DNA of 64,000 nucleotides from Wyeomyia smithii. Its lineage: Eukaryota; Arthropoda; Insecta; Diptera; Culicidae. The stretch's first letter is position 1; every line of letters begins with the position of its first letter. Shown one piece after another: positions 44,969-57,462 of this stretch. A program made the position numbers and the translations under genes. The stretch covers positions 5,580,001 to 5,644,000 of the forward strand of contig NC_073696.1 in the NCBI RefSeq assembly GCF_029784165.1, read 5' to 3'. The notes under the pieces were generated by a model. It saw nothing but the letters and a program-made list of their open reading frames with translations, was not told the origin of the DNA and ran no database searches.

Positions 44969-47099
44969 CTTTAGTTTTGCTTAATACTATTTTTTATCCG
45001 TTTCTAACTCGTAGTAACCTAACCTCAACTCTTATTCGTCGTAGTAGTGACATTGAAAACAGTTTATATAAAAAGCTTTAATTTTCAAAGCTGCTACATT
45101 TGTTTGATTTTTTCTCAAATTGATCAGGCTCCGAAGAAACATAAAAATCAAGAGAAAGAAAAGGAAAGGGAGGGGGAGAGAAACAACAAAATTTGCGATC
45201 GAAGTTTTATAAACCTTATCAATAGATAAGAATAGTTGTTAGTAGATGAATAAAATCATTCAGATCAAAATGGGCTTTCGCATTTTTTGTGTTGCCCTCA
45301 GCGCCCTAGTATATTGAATTGTATTTGCCGCTATCTTATTTTCAAAAATGTTTAACTGTTTTTCAAATCCTAGAATAGTGTTCGAAAGATTTCTAAGTAA
45401 TTTGAGATAGATGAATTTCCGCTGTTTGTGGTAGGAGTGCTGCCAAACGAATGTGCCATCATCGGTATGTTTTAAAAAGAATGTTTAAAAATCTACATGA
45501 ATTCTACTTCCAGTAAATTTCGGTGAATTTGTCAAAGTTATTTTTTTTCAGAATTTTTTTTTTTTTGGTAATGGACCGTTTATAAAACTGACATCAGCAG
45601 GGCTCCCGAATATTACGCAAAAGGAACCAGAGGAACCACCTCTGGTTAACCGAGCGTGCGAATTTAGCTTCTAACAGCAAAGATGTTGACGAATGTAATT
45701 TCATTATCTAGGGTGTTATTGTTGGACATTTGCATTCACATCAAAACATCAAAAAGTATTATTTGTTCTGATTTTTGATCTACTAATGCCGAACATGTGC
45801 TTTCTTCTATTGAATTCAGTTTTTAAACATTTTGCAATGTTTTTACTTACATCTAGAGGACTTTATTCAACAATCATTCCATTGGATCCGCTTTTCTAGC
45901 CATAGAAAAATAGAAAAGAATGATTGTAAATCTGTTAACTTTTTCTTATTTCAAGCAAATAATAATTATAAACAAAATTTAAAAAAAAAGCTGACTGAAA
46001 TCTGTAGATTGTTTACCAAATACCAAAGTTAAAAAAAAAACAATGACCCATTACACAATAATGCTCACTTCAGAACCAGAAAGAAAACTGAAGTAAAAGA
46101 AATGCATTTCAGTTTTTGTTGAACAGCTAAAATTTTGATTCGTTTGTCCAGATAACTTTTCGATAGACCTCTAGGGGCTTATCAGCAAACTTAAGCTGTT
46201 GGTAACTTAGTTATTGGACCCTTCAGGTACGGGACGCTGAAATGTTCTCAGGATCACGTGGTTCCTCTTTTCTTCGCGCATGATTTTGGTGTCCATTCTC
46301 GTATCCGTTTTGCGTTTTTTGTCTCTGCCATCGTCACTGGTCAGAACTTTTCAGTTTCAGAAAAATTTTCCCAGCCGCAATTAAGCTGACACTGTACTTC
46401 CTGCATATAGCCTGGTGTAATTCACCGTTTTGCACATCAAGAACCAACAATTTTTGGAAACACAAGGGATTTATTTTAGGAATCTCTGCGATCTTCTTTT
46501 TTTTTTCAACTGTATCAATTCACTCCCGTATACAATTGCCGTTTAGGGTAATTGATCGTGGCTCGCACCTTTCTCATAGTTTTTCATGGCACCCTGCGAA
46601 TGAATGACATATTTTTACAGAACTGCAATACTTTTCAACTAAAACTTAGATTTCAAGGAAAGAATAACTGCAGATGATTAAATTTCTTGACTTGTAAAAA
46701 CATGTTGGCTGGTAAATAATAATGATAAGATTTTTAATGAAAACAGAAATCTGATCCTGGTTCAATCCATGTTGATCGTGGTTTAACTAATTTATAATTT
46801 TAGTTCAGCCATACAGAATAAAAGCGGAGCAATAAAAATTGAAGGAATACACGTGATATAATGTGCTTTTGTGCCAAATACAGTTTTATTTTCAACCGAT
46901 CTACTAGGCAGTGTTAAATAACTGGTACATATGTACATATTTATATTATACTAGTGTCATACGAACGAGTCATCTCTCAAACTAACAAATAACAAACTTC
47001 ATAACAATTTGATATGTGGCTCAAAAGTTATGGAAAGAAAAGAAATTCAAAGACTATTTAAAACTATAGCTGCTTTGATCGATATATGTGGCCTCAACA
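44969..47099. other. No gene recognised (2.1 kb)
   Basis: AT-rich DNA with A and T runs (45540-45570, 46028-46040). No shared repeats or coding signals were recognised. Confidence 0.4.
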
Positions 47100-48870
47100 T
47101 AATTTAAATGTGGTGTCGTACTATTTGAACGTTCCAAATTCATTGATTCCTTACGATGTGTTTAAAGTCAGCAAATGCACGACGAATCGGCCATAGGATA
47201 TGATCAAAGTGAAATAACAAATCGTTTGAAATGATTGGTTCTATCGAAATAACAACATTTGGTCGTTTGCCGCTGTTTTTTCGAAGCCGGAAGTCGCCAT
47301 TTTGGATTTCATAATGGCATTTGGAGTCAATTTCTGGATTTTGAACGTCATACTGGTTAAATAAACATTCATATTGGGTGGTATTTGGTCATTTTCAGCT
47401 GTTTTTCGGAAACCGGAAGTCACCATCTTAAAATTCAAAATGGTATCTGTGGTCGATTTTAGCTCCTGTGTATCATTCTAGTTCCGGATATTATAATATC
47501 GGGTGGTAATCGGCCATTATTTGTTACCACTAAAAACATTCACCTGCCAAATTTGGTTCCATTTAGTTGGTTAGCTCTCGAGCTGAGCAGAAATTTGTGT
47601 TTCATTTGTATGGAAACCCTCATTTCCAGAACAGGGAGGGGTGTGGAACCATTATGGACATATTTGTTACCCCTAAAAGATTCACATGCTAAATTTGATT
47701 CCATTTACTCGGTTAGTGCTCGAGATGTGCAGAAATTTGTGTTTCATTTATATGGCACCCCTCTCTTCCAGAAAAGGGAGGGGCGTCCAACTATTACGGA
47801 CCTATTTTTTACCCCTTAAAACATCCACATGCCAAATTCGGTTTCAGTTGCTTTTTTTTGTTGGGTTTTAGCTACCGCGACCATAAATTAGATCTATAAG
47901 CTTTTTATTACCTGATCAGAGTGAAAAATTACTATGAGAAGTAACTCTCAGCCCCTGATTTAGGTATGATCCCAATTAGGTATTATGTGCCGTATAAACT
48001 GCACTACCTTATTAGGACAAGACAGCAAAATTTCAAAGGGCTGTAACAGTCCCTTATTAAAAAACCTTGCTTTTTTGTTGTAAAGTGCTGGACAAATACA
48101 TAATAAATGTGCTGAAGACTCGATTTCTTCATTACAAAAACAACAAATATCGTTATCAGCCTTTCCAATCATTTTCAGATGATATTTGGCTGAACAATGC
48201 CCTGTAATTAGACCTATATAGGTGCATAGCTTTTTTGAGATAGAGCAAGAATTTTGTGTGTGTTTGATGCATGTGGCATCACAAACTGTTTTGATTGCCG
48301 GGAAGTGATAGTATTTTTCCAGTTTGAATCTATCATCATTTTTTCCCAGTTTTTGAATTCCATTTTTATAGAGCATCGAGAGATACCACAAAACGTTTCC
48401 GGTCCGATAAGCTGTTTAGAAGATCCTAGTCTGGCTAGTTCATCAGCTTTTTCATTACCTGCTATTCCACAATGTCCCGGAACCCAGATTGAGATTTAAA
48501 ACCCAGAGAAGATTTAATGTATTCTGATTAGACAACTGTTGAAGCAGCTGAATGCACTCTCACACCAGTTTTGACGTACATGTAAATGATTTTAACGCAT
48601 TTAGAGCAGCTTGGCTGTCAGAGAAGATACAAATAGTTGCTTGGTTTGTTCTTGAGTTTGGCAGAAATTTATGTTTCATTTGTATGGGACCTCTTGCTTC
48701 CAGAAGAGGGAGGGGTCTCAAACTATCATAGGAACCTTTATCGGCACCAAAAACCCCTACATACAAATTTTCACGTCGATCGGTTTGGTAGTTTTCGAGT
48801 CTGGATCAGACAGACAGACATACAGACAGACAGACCGGACTGTATTTTTATATGTATAGATTCGAACAAT
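47100..48870 (+). mobile_element. Helitron-like element, copy 2, split by a LINE
   Basis: Parallels the element at 30.8-32.5 kb: ATTCATTGATTCCTT lead; array-1 halves (CGGAAGCCGGAAGTC-like, 47.27-47.5 kb); array-2 units (ACATTCACCTGCCAAATTTG, CTCTCGAGCTG) to 47.85 kb; then, after a 781-bp LINE, the rest of array 2. The tail ACGTCGATCGGTTTGGTAG and a GACAGACA microsatellite (48807-48834) end it. Array 1 is shorter here than in copy 1. The start position is approximate. Confidence 0.6.
47854..48634 (-). pseudogene. 5'-truncated LINE (RNase H end and CCHC C-terminus) with 8-bp TSD
   Basis: On the minus strand it starts inside an RNase H domain (TICIFSDSQAALNALKSF, with the Asp). It continues through CIQLLQQLSNQN and ends with LITGHCSAKYHL, ICCFCNEEIESSAHLLCICP, a C-terminal zinc-knuckle motif of LOA/I/R1-type LINEs. 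It ends in an A run (T run at 47854-47859 on the plus strand). AGTTGCTT is duplicated at 47846-47853 and 48635-48642. A frameshift separates RNase H and zinc-knuckle parts. Reverse transcriptase and endonuclease are missing, as in typical 5'-truncated insertions. The host sequence is the Helitron-like element. Confidence 0.8.
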
Positions 48871-50218
48871 ATAAATTCAGACAAATTTAGTCAGATTTAT
48901 CTCATATGGAAACAATGACATAACGTACAAAATATTAACATTCATACACATATATTTTTAAATAGAAGCCTACATGAGCAGATTCATTTTGACTCAATAG
49001 TGATATAAATCAGTGACATCTCAGAACTCGCTAAAGGGCATCTTCTAACTACATTAGTTCTACTATAGTAACAAAAGGGAGGGGTGAATGGAGGGTGAAT
49101 TTGTTCGCCCCTTACGAACCCAGCGGGTTATCCGGCTACCAATAAATTTAAATTCTTGTAACTTGTGCAACTTTCATCCCATTTTGATAGTTTATCAAAT
49201 AAGCGTCAGTGGTGTCTCTGAGGATTTTTTCCTTTCTTGGAAATCTAGTTTCCGGGGAAATCTTCAGAAACCGAAGAATTCTGTGGTTCAATATCCATAA
49301 ATTGATATCAACACGATATTTTTATGGTTTTGGATATTTTGGTGATATTTCTCTAAAATGGTTCTCCCGGAACAGATACCAATAGGAACAGATACAGATA
49401 GCGGCCAAAAAAGAAATAATAACCTAATATCCTATAACTTTGTAAGGAAAAGTCCTAGCAATGTGCGGTCTTCAACAAAAACGTGTGTTTTATATGCCCA
49501 AATGCTTCTTTAGAACAACGTTTTCTCGAAAATTGTAACTTACGAAAGTTAAGTGCAAAAACTAACTTTTAATTAACTTTTATATGAAATACTCTCGCCG
49601 TACTCGAATATGGAAGGATTGGGACAAATGGAACCTACAAGAGTTTATGGTACCTACTTGAGCTTAATTTCAAGGAAAAGTATTGACATTATGATTCCAC
49701 TTGCCCCTTTTCAACTTATACGTTTTTAAAGCAATAAGTCGTGCCTTCATTCAGTGTTGTAAGGATCACAATTTTATGCTTCACTGTGCTTACTTAGATG
49801 CGTCGTTGCATGAAGGCGCAACTTATCGTTTTAAAGTGAAATAGCAGCTAAACTAAAAGAGTTAGGTGCTTGATGTCAAAGAACAACTCGTAGAGTAGTC
49901 TTCAATGTTAAATTTGGTTAACAACAAAACCCATGTTTATCACACATTTCAAAGAGAAAATTGCATATCAGTTCTCAAAAAACATCCGATTTCACATTTG
50001 TTCTTTTCTAAATTCTTTTTTTTTCTCTAATTTGACGTTTTTAAGACACTACCGATTACAAAATTTTCTCAGCTTCCCAAAGAAGCCAACAGAATTGAGC
50101 TAGCTATCATACTTCTTGTGCTAGATCTCGTTGAAATAAAACATATTCGAAAACTAGAAAAAGAGAATAACTCTGCAGTAGTTGAATTTTGACCATATGC
50201 GTAGAAGGATTTTTAGAA
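48871..50218. other. No gene recognised (1.3 kb)
   Basis: AT-rich DNA. Nothing was recognised. Confidence 0.45.
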
Positions 50219-51484
<1,266 letters not shown>

Positions 51485-51505
51485 CACTGCTAAGAGCTGC
51501 GGAAG

Positions 51506-52174
51506 GTGAATGTGGAGGTTGCAGCTATCCAAGAGGTGCGGTGGCCGAAATCGGGAGAACGCGAATTCCGAGCAGTAGATCCTATTGCGGACACTTCATT
51601 TAAGTACCACATCTACTATAGTGGCGGCGTGAAAGCAGAAAGAGGAGTCGGTTTCGTGCTAATTGGAAAACAGATGAAGCGTGTCATTAGATGGAGGCCG
51701 ATCAGTGACCGTATATGCGTGTTGAGAATTAAGGGCAAATTCTTCAATTACAGCCTAATAAATGTGTACGCACCGACCAACGAGAAACCCGATGACGAAA
51801 AGAAGGAGTTCTATGAGCTCCTGGAAAAGACATACAATGAGTGCCCAGGACACGATATAAAGATAGTCATCGGAGATGCAAATGCACAGGTCGGGCAGGA
51901 AGACTTCTTCCGCCCCGTAACTGGTAGGGAAAGCTTCCACTCTACTACGAACGACAATGGCCTGAGGCTTGTTAATTTCGCTGCAGCTAGGGGGATGGCT
52001 ATCTGTAGCACTTATTTTGCACGCCGGAACATACGTAAGCACACCTGGATGCACCCGAATGGAGAGCTTTGCTCTCAAATCGACCACGTTCTGATTGATG
52101 GACGGCACTTTTCAGACGTTACAGACGTAAGGTCGTTCAGAGACCGAACGTTGACTCGGATCACTATCTCGTAG
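51506..52174 (+). pseudogene. RTE apurinic-like endonuclease domain
   Basis: Encodes the endonuclease that nicks target DNA for target-primed reverse transcription. Visible motifs: AAIQEVRWP, YSGG, LINVYAPTNEK, GDANAQVG (the GD-NA box) and QIDHVLID (the S-ID box). The final SDHXLV box appears only in the next frame (DHYLVVAKIRARLSNV). A 1-base frameshift near 52140-52165 therefore separates it from the rest. The frame opens after a stop at 51491-51493; the residues ELRKVNVEV after that stop still fit the family. First residues of the domain are lost. The domain is read with high confidence and is non-functional as part of a broken ORF. Confidence 0.88.
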
Positions 52175-54456
52175 TAGCCAAAATCCGCGCCAGGCTGTCC
52201 AACGTGCTGAAATCCAAGGCAACGAGGAGGATGCAGTTGAACATCCAGCGGCTATCAACTGAAGGAGTGGCTGCAGAGTACTCGCAGAAGGTTGATGAAC
52301 GGATTGAGGAAAGAGTTGAAGGGAACCTGAATGAACAGTGGAGGCACATCCACAGTTCGATCAGTACTACAGCGCGAGAAGTGTTGGGTACAACTGCGGC
52401 AGCTGCGTCCAATGAGTGGTTTGACGCTGAGTGCCAGCGAGTGACGGAGGAGAAGAACCGCGCCAGGGGTCAAATGATGGCCACGGCTGTGACTCGTCAG
52501 AGCATGGGTAGATATCGAGATGCTAGAGCCGCTGAAAAGAGACTCCACCGCCGGAAGAAACGACAGCATTGGGAGCGTGTTCTTGCGGAGGTGGAAGGTT
52601 GATTCTCCAGGCACGATGCGAGGAGCTTCTACAAGAAGGTCAACGGAATCAGGAATCGACACGTGTCAGCCCCTGTCATGTGCAACGATAGGGAGGGGAA
52701 CCTGCTAACCGATAAAACAGAGGTGGCCAGGCGTTGGAAGGAACACTTCAGTGTGCTGTTGAACGGTGAGGGAAACAGTGGAGTCGAAAGGAGCAGGGTG
52801 ACTATTGAGAATGATGGGCAAGCTGTGGATCCACCATCCATGGACGAGGTGAAGAAAGCAGTGAAAGAGCTGAGAAACTGCAAGGTAGCTGGGAAGGACG
52901 GCATCCCCGCCGAACTCTTCAAAGTCGGGAGCGAACAGCTGTATCGTGCCATCCATCGGATCATGCTGAGAGTGTGGTCTGATGAAGAATTGCCCTCGGA
53001 CTGGTTAGAGGGTCTCATATGCCCGATCTACAAAAAAGGCCATCGCCTGGACTGTAGCAATTATCGGGGCATAACACTTCTCAATACCGTGTACAAAATT
53101 CTCTCCCGCATCCTGTTCCACAGACTGAGGCCGTTGCAGGAGACCTTTGTTGGCGAGTACCAATGCGGTTTTCGAGGGGGACGCTCCACGACGGACCAGA
53201 TGTTTACCTTGCGACAAATCCTCCATAAATTTCGAGAATTAAACTTGCGGATGCACCATCAGTTCATAGACTTCATGGCAGTGTACGATTTAGTTAAGAG
53301 AAATGAGTTATGGCAGATTAAGATCGAACATGGCTTCCCAACAAAGCTGATTAGGCTGATACGTGCAACCCTTGAAGGTTCAACATTAAGCGTCAGGATA
53401 GCCAGTGAGATATCGGACTCGTTTGTGACGTTAGATGGTTTGAAGCAGGGTGACGGGCTGTCGAACTTATTGTTCAACATCGCATTGGAAGGTGCTATAC
53501 GGAGGGCTGGTGTGCCGAGACGCGGCACCATCATTACGAAGTCGCACATGCTTCTCGGTATTGCGGGAGATATCGACATCATTGGTATCAACCGTAGTAC
53601 TGTGGAAGAGGCCTTCGGACCTCTCAGGAGGGAAGCTGCGAGATTAGGGCTTGTCATAAACTCTGCCAAAACGAAATACATGGTGGCTGGCAGAGTGCGT
53701 GGTAGTCCGTCGGAGGTTGGTGCTTCGGTGGTGCTAGATGGGGAAACATTTGAAGTAGTCGACGGATTTATTTACCTGGGCACATTAGTGACATGTGACA
53801 ACGAGGTTAGCCGTGAGATAAAGAGGCGGATAGCAGCCGCAAACAGGGCCTTTTACGGATTACGTAACCAGCTAAGGTCCCGCAGTCTGCAAATCCGAAC
53901 TGAACTTGCACTCTATAAAACACTGATTCTTCTGGTGGCCCTCTACGGCCATGAATCATGGACGCTGAAAGAGGCTGATCGGCGAGCTCTTGGTGTTTTT
54001 GAGCGTAGGATTTTGCGTTCAATCCTTGGCGGCAAACTAGAAAATGGTGTTTGGCGCAGACGCATGAACCATGAAGTGTACCATTTATACAAATCGGCGG
54101 ATATAGTCAAGCGGATAAAACACGGCAGGCTTCAGTGGGCTGGGCATGTAGCGAGAATGCCGGATGAGCGTCAAGCGAAGGCTACCCAAGTAACAAAACT
54201 GGTTTTACCAAAGTTTTATAGCGCTGTTTTGGCTGGATTGAACGCTATAAAACTTTGATAAAACCAAATTTGTTACTAGGGTATATTTAGCAGGAATCCC
54301 GATAGAGGTCGACGACTTCGAGGTAGACCCCGCAATCGTTGGATGTGTGCTGTCGACGAGGATGCACGCGAAATAGGTGTTAGGGGCGATTGGAGGATAG
54401 CAGCCCAAGACCGAGGGACATGGCGACGTATTCTGGATTCGGCATTGGATCGATAA
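52166..54456 (+). pseudogene. RTE reverse transcriptase and C-terminal domain, catalytic box mutated
   Basis: One frame runs from the end of the endonuclease to TAA at 54454-54456, broken by TGA at 52600-52602 and by a 97-bp MITE. Motifs: NYRGITLLNTVYKI; EYQCGFRGGRSTTDQM; motif A FIDFMAVYD (53263-53289) with its Asp; motif B GLKQGDGLSNLLFNIAL; motif C IAGD (53560-53571) where the family has FADD or YADD; then KTKYMVAGR, FIYLGTLV and GRLQWAGHVARMPDERQ. After skipping the MITE the frame continues with DRGRRLRGRPRNRW and AQDRGTWRRILDSALDR, the usual C-terminus. Loss of the first catalytic Asp of motif C would by itself inactivate the enzyme. Confidence 0.88.
54185..54281. mobile_element. 97-bp foldback MITE, copy 1, inside the RTE ORF
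   Basis: Ends CCCAAGTAACAAAACTGG and complement (CCAAATTTGTTACTAGGG) are flanked by TA (54183-54184, 54282-54283). The whole element is one hairpin around TGTTTTGGCTGGATTG, with ATAGCGCT / AACGCTAT arms. It is the same length as the copy at 55680-55776. Removing 99 bp (element plus one TA) restores the RTE reading frame (QAKAIFSRNPDRGRR), which fixes the insertion point exactly. Confidence 0.9.
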
Positions 54457-54469
54457 TCGGTCTGTCGCC

Positions 54470-54497
54470 TTTAAAGTAAGTAAGTAAGTAAGTAAGT
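54470..54497 (+). repeat. (TAAG)n tail of the RTE element
   Basis: About six TAAG units directly follow the 14-base 3' UTR. Short tandem tails instead of poly(A) are characteristic of RTE elements and mark the 3' end of the insertion. Confidence 0.9.
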
Positions 54498-55022
54498 ACT
54501 GCTAACGCTTCTGTGACAGTAGATAAGTTGCTGAATCTTTTGGTGCTATAGCTATCGAAATCGGATGAAAATTACGAAAGTTACAAGAATTTTATTCGCA
54601 GTTCAAATTACATCTTCTTATTAGCTTAATTATCAGAGCCGAAGAAGTTTTCATAAAAAACATCAAGGGTATGTATCGGTAAAAAACAGAAGCAGCTTTG
54701 AAAATTATTTTAGTTTAAAATCTCTGAATCTTCAATGGTTTAGCAATGATTGAGTTAATAGCTCGAACCAGGATTACTCTTTCATAGTGCGAACCAAGAT
54801 CAATCCCCCTTCATGGAAACATGCCAAATTTCAAAACATAAGCCATCGAGGAGTTTTCCAATGGAAACTTATAGTGAACATCGATCTTTAGAGTTTAAAT
54901 TTTTTGTCACTTTTTGAAAATTAAAATTAAGATTTCTTTCTTCAGTGAAAACACTTTTTCGTTTAGTGTTTCATAATGGAAAATTCAAGAGAATATGAAA
55001 AATAAAATACCAAAATAGACTA
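54498..55022. other. No gene recognised
   Basis: AT-rich DNA separating the RTE element from the DD37E transposon. Nothing was recognised. Confidence 0.5.
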
Positions 55023-55159
55023 TAGACCGTTCCGATAATTATAAATACACTAACGATCAACCCTCATTTCAAATAACGGGCAGTATTCAACCAAACGTTG
55101 GCTGCGTCCTGTTTTTTACATCCAAAAGAAACAGATGCTGTCATTTTTTCCAACATTTA

Positions 55160-55600
55160 GTGCGAAATTTTGAAAATGCGTGCCTTTCTCCCGAGCAAAG
55201 AGAGCGAATTGAGCACAAATGGGGCACCGTGAGTGGTCTTTCTATAAGAAAATTAACCAGAGAAGAAGGTATAAGTGTCGAAGCAGTTCAAACCGCATTG
55301 CGGAAGTATTGTGAAGAGTACACATTTACTGATGCCCCAAGACGTGGTAGAAAACCCGGGCCTGTTGATCCCACAATGGACAAAAAGGGTAAGGAATACT
55401 ACAAGCGGCATCCTTCAGTATCAGTACGAGATGTGGCGAGAAAGCTTGCAACCTCGGTGAGTAACGTTATGCGTGCCAAGGGAAGAATGGGTCTGCAGAC
55501 CCGTCGGAAGCAGAAGCAGCCAAAACGAAATCCAAAACAAGCTGAATCTGTGAAACCGAGAGCTCGGAAGCTTTATGACAAACTTCTGACCAAAAAGTAG
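55160..55600 (+). pseudogene. DD37E transposase, N-terminal DNA-binding half
   Basis: Binds the transposon ends. The frame (MRNFENACLSPEQRERIEH) has a first HTH (LSIRKLTREEGISVEAVQTA). An RRGRKPG linker follows, typical of the GRPR/AT-hook region between the two HTHs of Tc1-like transposases. A second HTH comes next (SVSVRDVARKLATSVSNVMR). The frame ends in a basic tail and a TAG that belongs to the inserted unit R. The start ATG would be upstream of LSPEQR; an alternative start at the tail of the inverted repeat cannot be excluded. Truncated by the insertion, so not functional. Confidence 0.85.
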
Positions 55601-55679
55601 GAGGGTGTATCTAAGACACGACCGCATAAATGACGTAGAACTACGTACACTATTAACAAATGCATTGAGTGTTTCATTA

Positions 55680-55776
55680 CCCTAGTAACACAACTGTTTT
55701 TATCAAAGTTATATAGCGCTTTTTTGGCTGTTTTGAGCGCTATAAAACTTTGATAAAACCAATATTTTTACTTGGG
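55680..55776. mobile_element. 97-bp foldback MITE, copy 2, inside unit R
   Basis: Ends CCCTAGTAACACAACTG and the complement side ATTTTTACTTGGG, flanked by TA (55678-55679, 55777-55778). The arms TTTATCAAAGTTATATAGCG and CGCTATAAAACTTTGATAAA surround TTTTTTGGCTGTTTTG. Length is identical to copy 1 (97 bp). Differences from copy 1 are few. Confidence 0.9.
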
Positions 55777-55856
55777 TAATGAGTTATAATGTCTACTAAT
55801 GAAGGGTTGTGAATTTCGTGAACCGGATTCAGCAGTTAGCAGATCGTGCCGAGTTA

Positions 55857-55975
55857 AAAACCATACACAGCACACACACAAATCATACCATATCATAGAC
55901 ACACACACATCATACCATATCATTATACCATACACACATACACACATGATACCATATCATACACACACAGCAAGC
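55857..55975 (+). repeat. CA-rich cryptic simple sequence with CATACCATATCAT units
   Basis: Repeated ACACACAC and ATCATACCATATCAT words over about 120 bp inside unit R copy 3, at the place where copies 1 and 2 have the TATA box and CAG-rich leader. Confidence 0.85.
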
Positions 55976-56149
55976 AAGCGTCCAATCAGAGGACGTTATT
56001 TTTATTTCAACAAGGCTTGACAATTTTCAATAGTGCAATAGTTCGTAGATTCAAACAACATTTTTCTGCATTTGGGCAGATGCGTGTATAGTTTTCCAAT
56101 CGATTGCTGCAAGAATGAAAGAAATCGGTTGAAAACCAACCGACCTATA

Positions 56150-56752
56150 CTGCCTGTGATCGCATAATTGTAACATTCGACATTTCATGGATTTTGCGCT
56201 TTTTATTGGGAAATGCTTAAAATAGTATGTACTTTTCAAATCTGAAAAAATATGCTTATGTTTGTTTGAAAAAAATTGTAAAAAATACCAAGTTGTTTTG
56301 TCACATAGCGTAAATAACCGCATAATTGTCACACTACTTAACCTTTTCAACTTATTTTTCATAAGAGCTTCCATCCAAATCCACATCTGCATCCTTTGGA
56401 ACTCGGAAGTTATTCTGGTCCGGTAACCAACCACCGGTGATCCGTTTCTGATGTTTAGCTCATGCTTGTTGAATACAAGAAAAACTTCATTTCCACTGTG
56501 ATAAATCCCAAAAGTAGCTTGAAAGTAACGGCATAAAAGTATCATTGCAAAAATTTCCACCAATTTGACTTCAAAAGTAGTGTTCAACGTTTACATAGTG
56601 TAAAATAGTGCTTTCTTCGTGATGCTAAGTTTAGTTGAACTGTCTTTTTGCAAAAATATATTGGGAATAATGCATTTAAGGTCGATATATAAAAGTGTCA
56701 TTTGTTCGAACAACCAATTTTGCAAATGTTACAATTATGCGGTTATGGGCAG
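56150..56752. mobile_element. 603-bp MITE with GCATAATTGTAACATT ends, nested in unit R
   Basis: Inverted ends CTGCCTGTGATCGC and ATAATTGTAACATT at the left and the complement (TGTTACAATTATGCGG, TTATGGGCAG) at the right are flanked by TA within TATA. A third copy of the end motif (ACCGCATAATTGTCAC) lies inside near 56308. Removing it rejoins unit R sequence (CCGACC-TA-TAAGCATTTGAAA). A minus-strand frame from 56587 (MNTTFEVKLVEIFA) covers much of the right half; I do not recognise it. The TA duplication suggests a Tc1/mariner-type mobiliser. Confidence 0.75.
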
Positions 56753-56846
56753 TATAAGCATTTGAAAAGGGACAAATTTCGTCCCAGTTTTTCAGTTTGC
56801 ATCCCTGTGTGGTATGCTAAAGTAAAACGTAGTTCTACGTCAAAAA

Positions 56847-57462
56847 ATGGGGTGTGTTATCATGGATGACGAAACCTACATAAAACTGGACTATAAGACT
56901 CTGCCAGGACCGCAATTTTATACATCACCGAAGGGAAAGGATGTCCCTGGACCAGTGAAAGCCATGTACACCGAAAAATTCGGCAAGAAGGTAATGGTTT
57001 GGCAGGCCATTTGTGAATGTGGGAAAATATCTCGTCCATTCATTACGAATGACACAATGAATACTAAAATTTACGTGAAAGAGTGTTTGCAGAAAAGGTT
57101 GTTACCCACGGTTAAGCAGCATAGCAATCCTCCAATCTTTTGGCCCGATCTTGCTTCCTGCCATTACTCTAAGGATGCACTAGGGTGGTATACAACAAAT
57201 AATGTCACATGTGTCAGATGAATGTGAGATGAATCCTCCAAACTGCCCTGAAATTCGCCCTATTGAAACTTTCTGGGCTTTGACCAAGGCAAAGCTGAGG
57301 AAATATGTCAAACCAGCGGACAATGTCGAAAAATTCAGAAAAGATTGGCTTAAAGTGGTAAAAATGGTCGGAGAACACACTGTGCAAAAGCTTATGAGTA
57401 GTGTTGAGAGAAAAGTTAGAGAACTCACGTATCCTACGAAAAATAATCCCAACTTGAATTGA
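56847..57462 (+). pseudogene. DD37E transposase, catalytic half, frameshifted
   Basis: The catalytic triad is visible. First Asp in CVIMDDETYIK. Then WQAICECGKISRPFI. Second Asp in FWPDLASCHY. The Glu is in PNCPEIRPIETFWA. A frameshift between about 57195 and 57230 (within GTCACATGTGTCAGATGAATG) separates the second Asp and the Glu. Counting across it gives 37 residues between them. The C-terminus ends LTYPTKNN before a stop at 57460. The fold is RNase H-like and cuts DNA at the transposon ends. With the unit R insertion upstream plus this frameshift, the gene is dead. Confidence 0.85.

Larger units (their letters stand above)
51485..54497 (+). mobile_element. RTE-clade non-LTR retrotransposon, 5'-truncated, inactive
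   Basis: Endonuclease, linker, reverse transcriptase and C-terminal domain are all recognisable in order, followed by a short 3' UTR and a (TAAG)n tail, the usual RTE arrangement. The 5' end lies a little upstream of the endonuclease motif QEVRWP, so the first part of the endonuclease and the 5' UTR are missing. Coding damage: a stop at 51491-51493, a frameshift near 52140-52165, a stop at 52600-52602, a changed catalytic box at 53560-53571, and a 97-bp MITE at 54185-54281. Fragments of relatives lie at 1-110 and 35815-36185. Confidence 0.9.
55597..56840 (-). mobile_element. Unit R, copy 3, inserted in the DD37E transposase gene
   Basis: Left part GTAGGAGGGTGTATC, ACACGACCG, then TGACGTAGAACTACGT; right end ACGTAGTTCTACGTCA. 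These correspond to the ends of copies 1 and 2, with the AGTAGAATACT word replaced by a near-palindrome. CAAAAA occurs on both sides (55591-55596, 56841-56846) and is probably the target duplication. Inside: CCAATCAGAGG (CCAAT box), CAAGGCTTGACAATTTTCA, CCAATCGATTGCTGCAAGAA and AGCATTTGAAAAGGGAC, in the same order as at 1800-2050. No TATA box survives. A 97-bp MITE, CA-rich simple sequence and a 603-bp MITE lie inside. Confidence 0.65.

Noticed and set aside
51755..52108. Minus-strand 117-codon frame inside the RTE element
   Set aside because: It lies antisense to the endonuclease domain, whose motifs are clear on the plus strand.
52255..53018. Minus-strand frames of 129-135 codons
   Set aside because: They are shadows of the RTE reverse-transcriptase frame.
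56051..56587. 178-codon minus-strand frame as a host gene
   Set aside because: It crosses the left border of the 603-bp MITE into unit R, so it cannot be an ancestral gene. No domain was recognised. It is mentioned under the MITE.
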